DNA from: Pleurotus djamor
Lineage: Eukaryota; Basidiomycota; Agaricomycetes; Agaricales; Pleurotaceae
Assembly: GCA_029747585.1 (NCBI GenBank)
Contig: JAPEVF010000937.1
Coordinates: forward strand, 1 to 17,340
Reading direction: 5' to 3'
Length of the DNA: 17,340 nt
The notes below the pieces were generated by a model. That model saw only the letters and a list, made by a program, of their open reading frames with translations, ran no database searches and was not told the origin of the DNA. Positions 9,751 through 17,340 of the stretch are shown one piece after another. Each line of letters opens with the position of its first letter. The stretch's first letter is position 1. Position numbers and translations under genes: made by a program.

Positions 9751-10251
9751 CGCCATGCAGGCTATGTGTGTTCGTCACTATGGGAACCTGTTTCGATGCC
9801 TTCCACGAAGTATTTTTAGCTCGCTTGAGGGCATCACCTCATTGAATGGGGCACTAGAAACACACGTCTATCAAACATCATCAAGATCAAGAGATGGGTG
9901 CAATGCAGACTTTTGGGCTGCGTTTGCGCGGGCACCATGAAGGACGGAAGTTTGGGCGGGACATAGAGGCAGGTGCTGACGCTGGATGGCAGAGCGGACA
10001 TGGGCGCGAGAAGTTGACAACTGGATGCCTTCCCATGAACCTGTCGAGATAGAGATCAAGCGGACTTGTGATTGGGATCAGAAGAATTAATGCAGTCGGG
10101 TAATCTGCTATGGTACACGCAAGGAAGGGAATATGTGGGACAGAAATAAGAACACGGAGAAAAAGGAAGGTTACAAACAGAAAACGAGAAAGAGATGCGA
10201 GAGGTGAAAGCGAGTGAACGAGAGCAGAAATGGAATGGAAGTGGCTGGGGA

Positions 10252-10612
10252 TCATTGGATGGAACATTTGCAGCCACCAGCTTGCTGACCGTATGGGTCT
10301 TCTGCACGGCCCACTGTGCCCCAGACGGATGGTACCTGTGCACATTCACGGTTAAGGGCAAAAATTGATGCACGGAATCGCTTACGAGGTAATCTTTGGT
10401 CGACTTGCAGTATTTGATCAAACTGAGATACACAGGTTAGTAGTCTGAGACGGATGAACCTTGGAAAATGGAAATGATGCTTACCTTGCGCTGGCTTCGC
10501 TAACTTTGACTCTGGGTCTAGCCAAGTCTTCCCTCAGACGTTGGTTGTGCTCAATCAACCGCCTCAGCTTGAGCTCCGACATGGATTGCCGACCACCTGT
10601 GCGTGCGCTCAT
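10252..10612 (-). CDS. G-protein gamma subunit, copy A (CaaX box CSIQ)
   Basis: This is the small lipid-anchored partner of G-beta in heterotrimeric G-protein signalling, which serves mating pheromone and nutrient receptors in fungi. Exons are 10485-10612, 10386-10422 and 10252-10335, giving 82 residues. The introns are 62 and 50 nt. The conserved core is [20 protein letters not shown], then [31 protein letters not shown] and EDPYG. The protein ends CKCSIQ: a CaaX box with Gln last, which predicts farnesylation, and a Cys two residues before it that could be palmitoylated. The chosen start gives MSARTGG; the frame is open further upstream to 10738, but that part is unlike the family and is taken as 5' UTR. 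Compared with copy B it lacks the first intron and its tail ([15 protein letters not shown]) has diverged. Confidence 0.93.
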
Positions 10613-11289
10613 GATTGTGTTGTGAAAAGCAAGGAGGGTTTTGTGAAGAGAATCTGAGGGCCCGGCGAGAGATGAGTTTTTGGAAGTAATTCGCTTCGAA
10701 AAGGCTCGTACGATTGTGATATGCGGGAAAGGGCGCAAGAGACTAGTCTTGAGACGAATTCCGGCGAAGAGAGTGGGTCGAAGGGGAAGACGAGGTTGAA
10801 CTTTGAAAAGACTGCTGGCGATTGGAACGGTTGACGTTGCCGTTAGATAGACGTCGGTAGTCTAGGTCCTCAGCAGGGTCTCTCTGGCACGAACTTCATG
10901 GGAATTTGGAATAGTCTATATCGAACGGCCAAGCGCTGGTAAATTTTTCATAACGCTCGTCTCTCCGATCTCTGCGATTCAATATTCAGAATGCAACCTA
11001 TGAGTCTCCATGATAATAATATAATTAACAAGTGTATGCAAAAATGGATGAAGCAAGCATATAAGAAAAGGGAGGACACTGTCCCTCGGAAATGAGAGCC
11101 CAACTCTACGTGCAAAACGAATGTGGTTGATGGGTTAGAGGAAGAATGTCGCTACATATTACGTGAAGATAATTGTGGGTGTGGTGAAAGAGGATGCCAG
11201 CGTAGGGTTACAACGATGCCCCGTCCATATCCTTCGACCGTAGATGTGCAAAGAGCGATAACAAGTAGGGATTGGAATTGCATATAGAA
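10613..11289. other. intergenic region between the two gamma-subunit genes
   Basis: These 677 bases hold the promoter and leader of copy A and the 3' flank of copy B. An A/T-rich patch lies near 11010-11030 (TAATAATATAATTAA) and a TATAAG on the plus strand near 11060. No protein-like frame or RNA gene was recognised. I saw no direct repeat obviously left by the duplication, but only by eye. Confidence 0.5.
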
Positions 11290-11706
11290 TCACATTATCG
11301 TGCAGTTGCAACCCTGTGCCGGTGGGGCATATGGGTCTTCGCCCTTGTTCACAGGTCCCCATACTGAGGGCACCTAGGCCAAGATGTCAAAAGATACGAA
11401 TAGGTTGACGAGTTCAAGGACGTACCAGATGGTCTTTGGTTGTTTTGCAGTAGCGTATCAGGCTGACCAGACGAATAAGACCGGTCAGAGAGTGCAGAGA
11501 GACCCACGCAAGCTAAAAGGACATACCTGGCAGAAGCTTCACTAACTCGTACCCGTGGTCGGGCCAAATCTTCCCGCAGACGTTGGTTGTGTTCTGTGAG
11601 CCTACGGAGCTTGAGCTCCGACATGGATTGCTGCACAAAAGCCGAGTTGAGTTGCTGCTGAAGGAGTGGGAGGAAGAGGGCGAACCTTGTGTGGACGAGC
11701 GTTCAT
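11290..11706 (-). CDS. G-protein gamma subunit, copy B (CaaX box CTIM)
   Basis: Second gamma subunit, on the same strand as copy A and upstream of it. Exons are 11686-11706 (21 nt, MNARPHK), 11527-11630, 11426-11462 and 11290-11373, giving 81 residues. The introns are 55, 64 and 52 nt. The core is [53 protein letters not shown] and EDPYAPP, close to other basidiomycete gamma subunits as I remember them. It ends CNCTIM, a CaaX box with Met last (farnesylation) and an upstream Cys for a second lipid. The last two introns sit at the same codons as in copy A, which shows common descent. The first donor is a weaker GTTCGC, but without this splice the frame ends early and the QSMSEL core cannot be joined to an N-terminus. 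Confidence 0.93.
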
Positions 11707-11832
11707 GGTGACAAAGAATTTTGATGAAGCAAGGACAAAGGATAGGAATTTGTGCTGAGTGTGGCTGACAAGTGCGCACGGGAGGCGACGATGTACTGGT
11801 AGCGACGGGAATACGCGCTGAGGGTGACTGGA

Positions 11833-11869
11833 GAAAAGAGAGAGAGGGAGAGGGAGAGAGAGCAGAGAG
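11833..11869. repeat. GA-rich simple repeat
   Basis: The plus strand reads as an imperfect (AG)n/(GGGAGA)n run without coding sense. It sits in the middle of the divergent promoter. Confidence 0.7.
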
Positions 11870-11921
11870 GGCGTCCGTGAGACTGTTCGTACCTGTGTCA
11901 GCTGGGGTTTCAATTCCTCTC

Positions 11922-11932
11922 NGTTTCCTCCN
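11922..11932. other. ambiguous bases before the unknown gene
   Basis: Single Ns at 11922 and 11932, separated by called bases, lie 26-36 bases upstream of the start at 11958. Confidence 0.9.
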
Positions 11933-11957
11933 TCATCATCATCCATCAATATTCAAT

Positions 11958-13022
11958 ATGGTTCGCATCCACAACAAAGCTCATCATCACCATCACCATC
12001 ACCGAGCCCCCATCTCACCGCTTGACAAACATAGCCTACGCATCAAGTCCCCAAAACNATCANGTGAGCTATATCAGTCACCATATCCACATCGTCGTCT
12101 TGCTCACTTGTCTTCTCAAGGAGGGTTATCAAATTCCCGTCTCGACGACAAATTCGCGAGCTCCAAGCGCTACAATGTCGGATATGTTGAAGAGAGCCCT
12201 TTGAACCACCTCTTTCCCCAGTCCCGTCGCGACATATCCTACTTCGGAGGCAATACATCTCCTGGACAGGATGAGAGCGACAGTGAGGATGAGTTATTCC
12301 AGTGGGAAGAGGAAGAGACCCTGGTCAATGCCCTCCTACAGAACGAGTGAGCATCCCCCAACCGAGGTGCTGCGTGGCTTATCTTCTACCCTAGGTCTCC
12401 AGCACATCGAGATAATTACACCCTCATGTCTTTGGTCGACTCCCTTCAGCCCTCTTTCACGGCCCAGGGCACCAAAGTTCTTCATGACCTTGCCGAAAGT
12501 CTTGTCCCGGCCGCAAAACGCGTCAGAACAGCACATCGTCGCTATGAACGCGACATAGATCCCATATATGCGCAAGGTCTACTGTCCTTCGACTCTGCTT
12601 GTCAGGCCGAAGAAGCCATCTTGGCCCAAACAGAGGACTCTTTCAGAAACGCATATCAAGCGTCCAAGGTCTTCCTGGTGAAACCTGTCATCATCACATC
12701 TCTCTAACCGCAAGCCCTCTAGGATAAGGTCGCTACATTCTTTCTCGAACTTGAAGAGTTGTATGCTCAACGAAGGCAGCTATGGGCCAGTTTGAGGGAG
12801 GTAGTTGAAGAGACTGGTAGCCATCCAAAGTCTGGTCCGTTTCAGTGCGCTGAATATATTTCAGATCTTGCGACCCGTGAAAATCTTCAATCCCTACCTG
12901 CTCGAACTGAGCGCGTCATCTCTGACCTCGAAAAGCGCAGCAAGTCTCTCGCGAAGGACGACCAACGCTCATCGAAGGACGAAGCTGCATACTTGAAGAG
13001 TCTCATCAATAAACTTGCTTAA
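11958..13022 (+). CDS. unrecognised helical protein with a natural histidine run
   Basis: I do not recognise this family. Exons are 11958-12063, 12121-12346, 12395-12668 and 12723-13022, giving about 301 residues. The introns are 57, 48 and 54 nt, all GT-AG and joining in frame. The N-terminus is basic, with seven histidines in a row (MVRIHNKAHHHHHHHRAP). A disordered stretch follows, with an acidic patch (DESDSEDELFQWEEEE). From residue 110 on it is strongly helical and charged (AQGTKVLHDLAESLVPAAKR, FFLELEELYAQRRQLWASLR, TERVISDLEKRSKSLAKDD), probably coiled coil. No signal peptide or membrane helix is seen. The third donor could be GTCTTC at 12669 or GTGAAA at 12678; both keep frame. Two Ns (12058, 12063) fall at the end of exon 1. 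Nuclear or cytoskeletal scaffolding is a guess only. Confidence 0.75.
12058..12063. other. ambiguous bases at the first splice donor of the unknown gene
   Basis: Ns at 12058 and 12063 lie immediately before GTGAGC, the donor of the first intron. They blur two codons of exon 1. The intron (12064-12120) still gives a consistent reading frame. Confidence 0.9.
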
Positions 13023-13321
13023 CCTTTCGAAGCCTCCGTTCTCGTCGGTTCATCCACTTGCTCTGCTTGCCCTCTGCTCTGCCGTTTCTGTCCCTGCTCT
13101 CTGGAATCCTTCGCACTTCTCTGGATGGCTCTCATGGTCGCTGTCTGTATTGAACCCCTCTGTATTCCATAGTTAATCCCATTGTCTTCAGAAACAAGTT
13201 TCACCCTTGCGCGTCTATTAGAAATATTTATTGTTGCGGCCCGAAATTACATGCACCTCCTTTGTAACGCGTTTTCACTTTTGCCGCCTTCCTTCTACCC
13301 CAACGCTCACATTCGCGCGCG
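13023..13321 (+). promoter_or_regulatory. 3' flank of the unknown gene and promoter of the TLC gene
   Basis: These 299 bases lie between two plus-strand genes. The first half is rich in CT with many TCTG/CCTC steps; AAATATTTATTG lies near 13221-13233. No gene is seen. Confidence 0.45.
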
Positions 13322-14716
13322 ATGTGGGGTTTCGTAGCAGCGTATGTTGACCGCTTCCATAGCGCCTGCGTTACTGCTTCAAAGCCGCTAGCCGATGCCC
13401 TGGGAGTAGCCAAGCTCCCGGATTACGCCAGCACAATTGCCTTATTCTTCTTCGTATTCTTGACCGTGCACCAGGTGGTCGCGCCTTCTCTCAGCCAGCG
13501 CTGGTTCCCGGTGGCATATGGCACTTCCAACAGACGAGGAAAGAACAACTGGTTAGTTGTATTCCATTCCGAGTCCCTTTTCTCTCCCGACTTCGGGCGC
13601 GCTGAACCCTCGTGCTTTGACAGGTCGATACACGTGGTTTCACAAGTGCACGCGCTACTCATCATACCTTGGGCATGGCGTTGCCTGTGGTTGAGCGAAC
13701 TTGAAAGTGACAAGATTTCTGGCTGGCATCGTGATGTTGGAATCCTTCATGCTATCGCTTGTGGGTTAGTTGGTTCATCTGAGACAGCGCTTGTGTAGTT
13801 TCTATTGTTACTGATAACTTTTGTTTCACACCCCTCTGCATAACACCTACAGATACTTCGTGTGGGATACTCTTGACGCTGTCGTCAACTTCGTAGATAT
13901 TGGTTTCGTGATCCATGGTCAGTCGCAGTCCGCAGTCAACCCTTAGCCTTTGTCTAATGTCACTACTTTTGTAGGATTCGCCTGCTCGCTTATTTACTTG
14001 CTTGCCTATGTGAGACGTCGCTTCCTGTTGTCTCCAACCTGCGTATTCAATCCGTCGATCCCTAATCCGTTATCTAGAAACCGTTTGTCGCCTACTACGG
14101 CGTTCGCTGCTTATTTTGGGAAACGTAAGCATCTTCACGTCTGGCTCAAGGACTTACATTGCTCATGTCGAATTAGGAGCACGATTTTCTTGAACATCCA
14201 TTGGTATGAGCTGAACTTGTCTTGTAAGAACCTTCCTTACTTACCTACGCATAGGTTCTTGGATAAAACTGGACGGACTGGGACCAAGCTCCAGCTCGTC
14301 AATGGCGTCCTCTTGATCAGCTCTTTCTTCTTCATCCGACTTGTCTGGGGTGGCTACATCGTAAGTATAAATCCGTCATTTTGACTACTTCCTAGTTACT
14401 CATCGGCTATCCAATGTAGTCCTACAGCTTCCTGGTTGACCTATACCGTGTGCGTAATGAGGTACCACCTTTCTACGTGTTCGTCTATGGAGTCGGGAAC
14501 ATCGTTCTTCAGAGTCTGAACTGGCTTTGGTATGTGGTTTCAAGGATAATGCGAGGAAGTTTGACTGACTTTTCCGAACTTCCAAGGTTCACCAAAATGA
14601 TCGCTGCGTTGAGGAAGAGATTCGTCGCAGACGCGCCGGATGGCAAAGCACCCAACGGTAAAGCGTCTAACGGCAAAGCTTCCAATGGTAAAGCATCTAA
14701 CGGAAAACTCCATTGA
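13322..14716 (+). CDS. TLC (TRAM-LAG1-CLN8) domain membrane protein, TMEM56-like
   Basis: Exons are 13322-13551, 13624-13764, 13853-13917, 13975-14009, 14078-14124, 14177-14203, 14255-14360, 14420-14529 and 14587-14716. They sum to 296 residues with eight introns of 51-88 nt. Hydrophobic segments in order: TIALFFFVFLTVHQVVAPSL, VSQVHALLIIPWAWRCLW, ILHAIACGYFVWDTLDAVV, GFACSLIYLLAY, NGVLLISSFFFIRLVWGGYI and VFVYGVGNIVLQSLNWLWF. TLC features include SxxHA in the second helix, the GYFVWD motif and STIFLNIHWFLDKTGRTGTK between the last helices. TLC proteins sit in the ER or other inner membranes; some are ceramide synthases, others lipid sensors or transfer proteins. The Lag1 double-His motif of ceramide synthases is not seen, so the TMEM56/TLCD group fits better. 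The C-terminus carries five 15-nt repeats (see separate entry). Confidence 0.9.
14639..14713 (+). repeat. five tandem 15-nt units coding (N/D)GKA(P/S) repeats
   Basis: Five 15-base units lie end to end up to the stop codon of the TLC gene. They code DGKAP, NGKAS, NGKAS-type units and a final NGKLH. Third-codon bases vary between units while the peptide is kept, so the repeat is not freshly expanded. The unit length keeps frame. Confidence 0.9.
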
Positions 14717-14782
14717 ACGGGTGTAGAGTATATATGTTTGTAGAGTATGTAGACTGGTGTCCATAAACTATGTTATAGATTG
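14717..14782. terminator. shared 3' flank of convergent TLC and metaxin genes
   Basis: Only 66 bases separate the two stop codons, so the 3' UTRs must overlap. The sequence is A/T-rich with GTATATATG and TATGTTATAG on the plus strand, plausible polyadenylation context for both directions. Confidence 0.5.
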
Positions 14783-15757
14783 CTACGACTGTTTCTGAAA
14801 AGCCGCTCGGACAACGCTCCGCACTCGATACTCCCAAGCAACGAGATTCACCCGCCTAGTCACTTCGACGCGAGTTTTGTCGGTAGTAGCCAGGATTGTG
14901 TGTATGTACGCGAAGAGGAGCGCGTCCAGTGCCGTTGGCGAACTGGGTGGACGGTGATAAGCGAATTCGTGCAGTGTGTTGGTAGAACCACTCACTCAGA
15001 CCCCAGGAACCACTTATCAGTGCCCAGCCTCTCTGCGAGGGATGCGATGGCTTCACAGTAACGCGCATGAATGGCTGACGCGTTAATTCGCATGCCCATC
15101 GGGCGAATGAGCGAGCTGAAACCCGTTAGAGGTGGCAAGGGTGGGTTCATAATAGATTCCAATGCATTAGAGTCCTTCTCCACGACCGTAAGTAAGGTAC
15201 TTAGGTACGGAACTGGAGGACGCGCCAAGACCTAGCATACAATTGATCGTTCAATTCAGCACGCGCAAGTTCCAAAGGCATACCACTTGAGCTCGCACAT
15301 GGGTTTCAAGGAGGGACGTCCAAGCAAGGCCCTCGTCCTTCGATGCCTGGTCTTTATATCCATCCAGGGGGTCGCTGGTACTGTCAAGGGTGTTGTTGGT
15401 CCAAGTTGGGATCATAGAGGCCGGAAGGAGGCCGCTGTTTTCAGGGCTGGCTAGCGAGTCCTCTGGCATAACATGAAGATTTGGCAGCTTTCCTTCGAGG
15501 GCACCTTCCGAGGCTACGTCCCACCGAACCGCCAGGCCCTTGGCGCCCCGAAGAGCCAGATATGCCTGCCATTTGAGACAATCGACATCGCCGCTCAGGA
15601 CATCTGATTCTGGCTCAGCATCTGGGGGCAGAATCCAGAGAGTTGGCTGCGACAGAGGCTTGCTGTTCGGTGAGGCGACGGCAGGATGAGTGTAGAGAGG
15701 AAAAGCTGCGAAGAGCCTCTGCAAAGGTTTTGGGATCGGAAAGACGGACATGGGCAT
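14783..15757 (-). CDS. Sam37/metaxin-like mitochondrial outer-membrane assembly subunit
   Basis: Sam37 works with Sam50 and Sam35 to insert beta-barrel proteins into the mitochondrial outer membrane. Exons are 15284-15757, 14996-15231 and 14783-14942, giving 289 residues; the introns are 52 and 53 nt. The N-terminal part reads PIPKPLQRLFAAFPLYTHP, then PTLWILPP and DVDCLKWQAYLALRG, matching the metaxin thioredoxin/GST-like N domain as found in basidiomycetes. The C-terminal GST-like part has ARYCEAIASLAERLGTDKWF, LGSDSPTALDALLFAYIHTI and TRRVNLVAWEYRVRSVV. The DCLKWQAYLAL and SPTALDALLFAYIH blocks are the best evidence. No terminal membrane helix is seen. Two ATGs lie three codons apart (MPM); either may start the protein. 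It shares a short promoter with VPS54. Confidence 0.85.
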
Positions 15758-15871
15758 TACGTAACGCTAGAGCTTTGGACTTACCACCACAACCGTGTCA
15801 TAGAGCGCGGACGGGTCTGTAAACATCGACGCAGACGACCGTGACACGTATCTCTGTCCGCTACCTCCATC
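15758..15871. promoter_or_regulatory. 114-bp bidirectional promoter of metaxin and VPS54
   Basis: The two start codons face away from each other. A perfect palindrome TTACGTAA lies at 15757-15764, touching the metaxin start codon; it fits the binding site of Yap/CREB-like bZIP factors. With so little room, both genes must share control elements or use sites inside the coding regions. Confidence 0.55.
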
Positions 15872-17340
15872 ATGTCGGATGGCTCCTCTACGCCTTCTAG
15901 AGCAGGGACTCCCGTTGCATCACTTCCCGATATCCCAAACGCGCGGCCATATAGGTTTACTTGGGATCAGTCTTCCCGTCGGGGTCCAGAGAGTGTTTCT
16001 GGCACGACTGAAGGGCGCGGAGACTACATCACGGCCAGGCCTCGTATAGACTTTCTGAATGCGTCGACAACCTCCCTGGCACTCGGCGCCGTCCCTTCAG
16101 AGTGGAGTAGTGCAAAGCACGGCTTCCACGGTGAGCTTCGTTCCATTCACAGTGCACGCACACACTCATTTCTAAAAGCTATCTCCACCGTACTCAACAA
16201 CCCTCATAAGCGTCAAGCTCCACCCAAAGCACACTCAGCTCTTCCATCTGTTCCTCCAGCCGATCTACCTCGCGTGCGCCGAAAGGACTTCGATGGCTAC
16301 CTTCGTGCCATAGGGCCGGAGTGGTCACAATTTGAGAAGAACTTGAAACATGACGAGGACGCACACTATGAAGCAGATCGAACACCGACTCGCACGTCCA
16401 TGGATCCAAATTCTATGACTTCACCAAAGCCATCTCAACTACCTCCGCTGGAAACGGTTCCATCAGTCTTCTTCGCGCCCAACTTGAACCTGGGAGACCC
16501 ACATATCTTCAGACAAGTCACAGAACAAGGTGCATCGGATGAAGACGGTCTCGACCCATCTTCATTATCATACTCGCTTCCTCTTCTCGAGAAACTCTCC
16601 CACTATGCCGATACTGTCGAACAGCATCTCGTCCAGGAGATATCAATACGTTCTTCATCGTTCTTTGCTGCGCTCACGAATCTCAACGAGCTACAAACCG
16701 AATCGGAAGAGTGTCTGGATCGAATATCTAAACTTCGAGGATTGCTGAAGGGTATTGACGAGAAGAGCTCGAAGAAAGGTCTTGAGATCGTACGCAAAGA
16801 GGGTCGCCTTGCGAACATCGACACCGTGAAAGCTGGAGTCAAATATATCGGCGGTGTACTGGAAATGACAAGTGTCGCCAAAGGCCTGGTCTCTGCGGGC
16901 CAATGGAGTGAGGCGTTAGATATCATAGAAGAAATTGATACCCTTTGGAACTCAAGTCCTCCATCAACCTCTCCGGAGACTCCTGTATCTATGCGACCAC
17001 GTAGATCTACTCTCGCTTCCATTACGGAGGACTCGGACTCGACCCATGATTCGATAAGTGGTCGTGGCCCCTTCACACTGCCGCTTTCTGCATTCCCTGC
17101 ATTTGCATCACTTCCTGAACACCTTCGAATACTTTCACTAGACATCGCCTCTTCACTTTCTTCTGAAGTTGTGGAAACCTTGAGAACAGACTTACTCGAC
17201 CGGATTCGCTGGATATCCGAACACCCCGAAACGAAAGACCCCACTTGGAAACCCCAAAATCAACTCCTATGGGATCGCCTTCGTCCGCCTCTCAGCAACT
17301 TGATGCGCACAAAGGGGGTCAAGAATGCATTAGCCACTTG
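15872..17340 (+). CDS. VPS54: Vps54, GARP tethering complex subunit, N-terminal part
   Basis: GARP (Vps51-54) tethers endosome-derived vesicles at the trans-Golgi. Exon 1 is 15872-16130; after a 48-nt intron (16131-16178) exon 2 runs open to the window edge, so about 473 residues are visible. The N-terminus is disordered (SSTPSRAGTPVASLPDIP), then YRFTWDQSSRRGPESVS and TTSLALGAVPSEWSSAKHGF, characteristic of fungal Vps54. There follow AISTVLNNPHKRQAPPKAHS, a KDFDGYLRAIGPEW block, FFAPNLNLGDPHIFRQVTE, and a helical tethering region (EISIRSSSFFAALTNLNELQ, DRISKLRGLLKGIDEKSSKK). The LEMTSVAKGLVSAGQWSEAL part matches the Vps54 N-terminal domain. The remaining C-terminal half lies beyond the window. 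Confidence 0.9.
   Translation, partial: MSDGSSTPSRAGTPVASLPDIPNARPYRFTWDQSSRRGPESVSGTTEGRGDYITARPRIDFLNASTTSLALGAVPSEWSSAKHGFHGELRSIHSARTHSFLKAISTVLNNPHKRQAPPKAHSALPSVPPADLPRVRRKDFDGYLRAIGPEWSQFEKNLKHDEDAHYEADRTPTRTSMDPNSMTSPKPSQLPPLETVPSVFFAPNLNLGDPHIFRQVTEQGASDEDGLDPSSLSYSLPLLEKLSHYADTVEQHLVQEISIRSSSFFAALTNLNELQTESEECLDRISKLRGLLKGIDEKSSKKGLEIVRKEGRLANIDTVKAGVKYIGGVLEMTSVAKGLVSAGQWSEALDIIEEIDTLWNSSPPSTSPETPVSMRPRRSTLASITEDSDSTHDSISGRGPFTLPLSAFPAFASLPEHLRILSLDIASSLSSEVVETLRTDLLDRIRWISEHPETKDPTWKPQNQLLWDRLRPPLSNLMRTKGVKNALAT

Larger units (their letters stand above)
9562..10251. other. cupredoxin promoter/5' UTR and gamma-subunit A 3' flank
   Basis: This 690-base stretch lies between the cupredoxin start and the stop of gamma-subunit copy A. 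The part nearest the cupredoxin gene carries a TATA-like palindrome and a likely 5'-UTR intron. The rest, read on the minus strand, is pyrimidine-rich. The minus frame at 9887-10345 begins inside gamma-subunit exons and has no protein-like features. I see no further gene. Confidence 0.5.
11707..11957. promoter_or_regulatory. bidirectional promoter between gamma-subunit B and the unknown gene
   Basis: The two genes point away from each other across 251 bases. The middle holds a purine-rich GA run on the plus strand (about 11833-11869, mostly AGAGAGGG repeats), which is a CT run for the gamma gene, a common feature of fungal promoters. Ns at 11922 and 11932 mark uncertain base calls close to the plus-strand start. 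Confidence 0.5.

Noticed and set aside
9887..10345. 152-codon minus-strand open frame
   Set aside because: It starts within gamma-subunit A coding sequence in another frame and then reads pyrimidine-rich 3' flank; composition is Ser/Leu/Pro noise.
11772..11957. upstream in-frame extension of the unknown gene
   Set aside because: It reads through the GA-rich repeat and two Ns, with a composition unlike a protein; the ATG at 11958 is a simpler start.
11976..12002. histidine run as a cloning tag or vector contamination
   Set aside because: Codons mix CAT and CAC, no vector sequence flanks it, and the run lies inside a spliced fungal gene with normal introns.
13423..13713. 96-codon minus-strand open frame
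   Set aside because: Antisense to TLC exons 1 and 2, which carry conserved membrane segments.
1..17340. CRISPR array, tRNA, rRNA or transposable element
   Set aside because: None recognised by eye: no regularly spaced repeats, no tRNA A/B box pair, no transposase or reverse transcriptase motifs. A tRNAscan or repeat search was not possible here.

Overview
This window looks like nuclear DNA of a filamentous basidiomycete, probably a mushroom-forming Agaricomycete. Genes are densely packed and cut by many 45-90 nt GT-AG introns, often with CTNA-type branch sites. The gene families point the same way: a GPI-anchored fungal cupredoxin, CaaX-ended G-protein gamma subunits, a Sam37/metaxin protein, a TLC-domain protein and Vps54. 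Almost every gene was rebuilt here by hand-splicing exons against remembered family conservation. No alignment or search was run.

Left part, minus strand: the 5' end of an MFS (DHA2-like) transporter runs off the left edge (1-483). A region of about 1.06 kb with no recognised gene follows (484-1542). Next is the C-terminal tail of a secreted GPI-anchored protein, possibly a glycoside hydrolase (1543-1803). It abuts a cluster of scattered Ns (1804-1826), across which ADE4 (amidophosphoribosyltransferase) loses its C-terminus. This is probably an assembly join. Then come S-adenosylmethionine synthetase (3844-5353), a myotubularin-type phosphoinositide 3-phosphatase (5611-8481), a GPI-anchored cupredoxin (8651-9561) and two tandem G-protein gamma subunit genes (10252-10612 and 11290-11706). 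The two gamma proteins are clear paralogues with different CaaX boxes and different first-intron status.

Right part: a divergent gene on the plus strand (11958-13022) encodes an unrecognised helical protein with a natural seven-histidine run. It is followed by a multi-pass TLC-domain protein (13322-14716) with a C-terminal pentapeptide repeat. That gene converges on a Sam37/metaxin-like gene on the minus strand (14783-15757). Metaxin and VPS54 (15872 to the right edge) share a 114 bp bidirectional promoter with a TTACGTAA palindrome.

The genes look like ordinary housekeeping and signalling neighbours, not one pathway: purine and SAM synthesis, membrane traffic (myotubularin, Vps54), mitochondrial outer-membrane protein assembly and heterotrimeric G-protein signalling. 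The two most notable items are the tandem gamma-subunit pair and the chimeric ADE4 junction. I did not find a convincing new multi-gene system.
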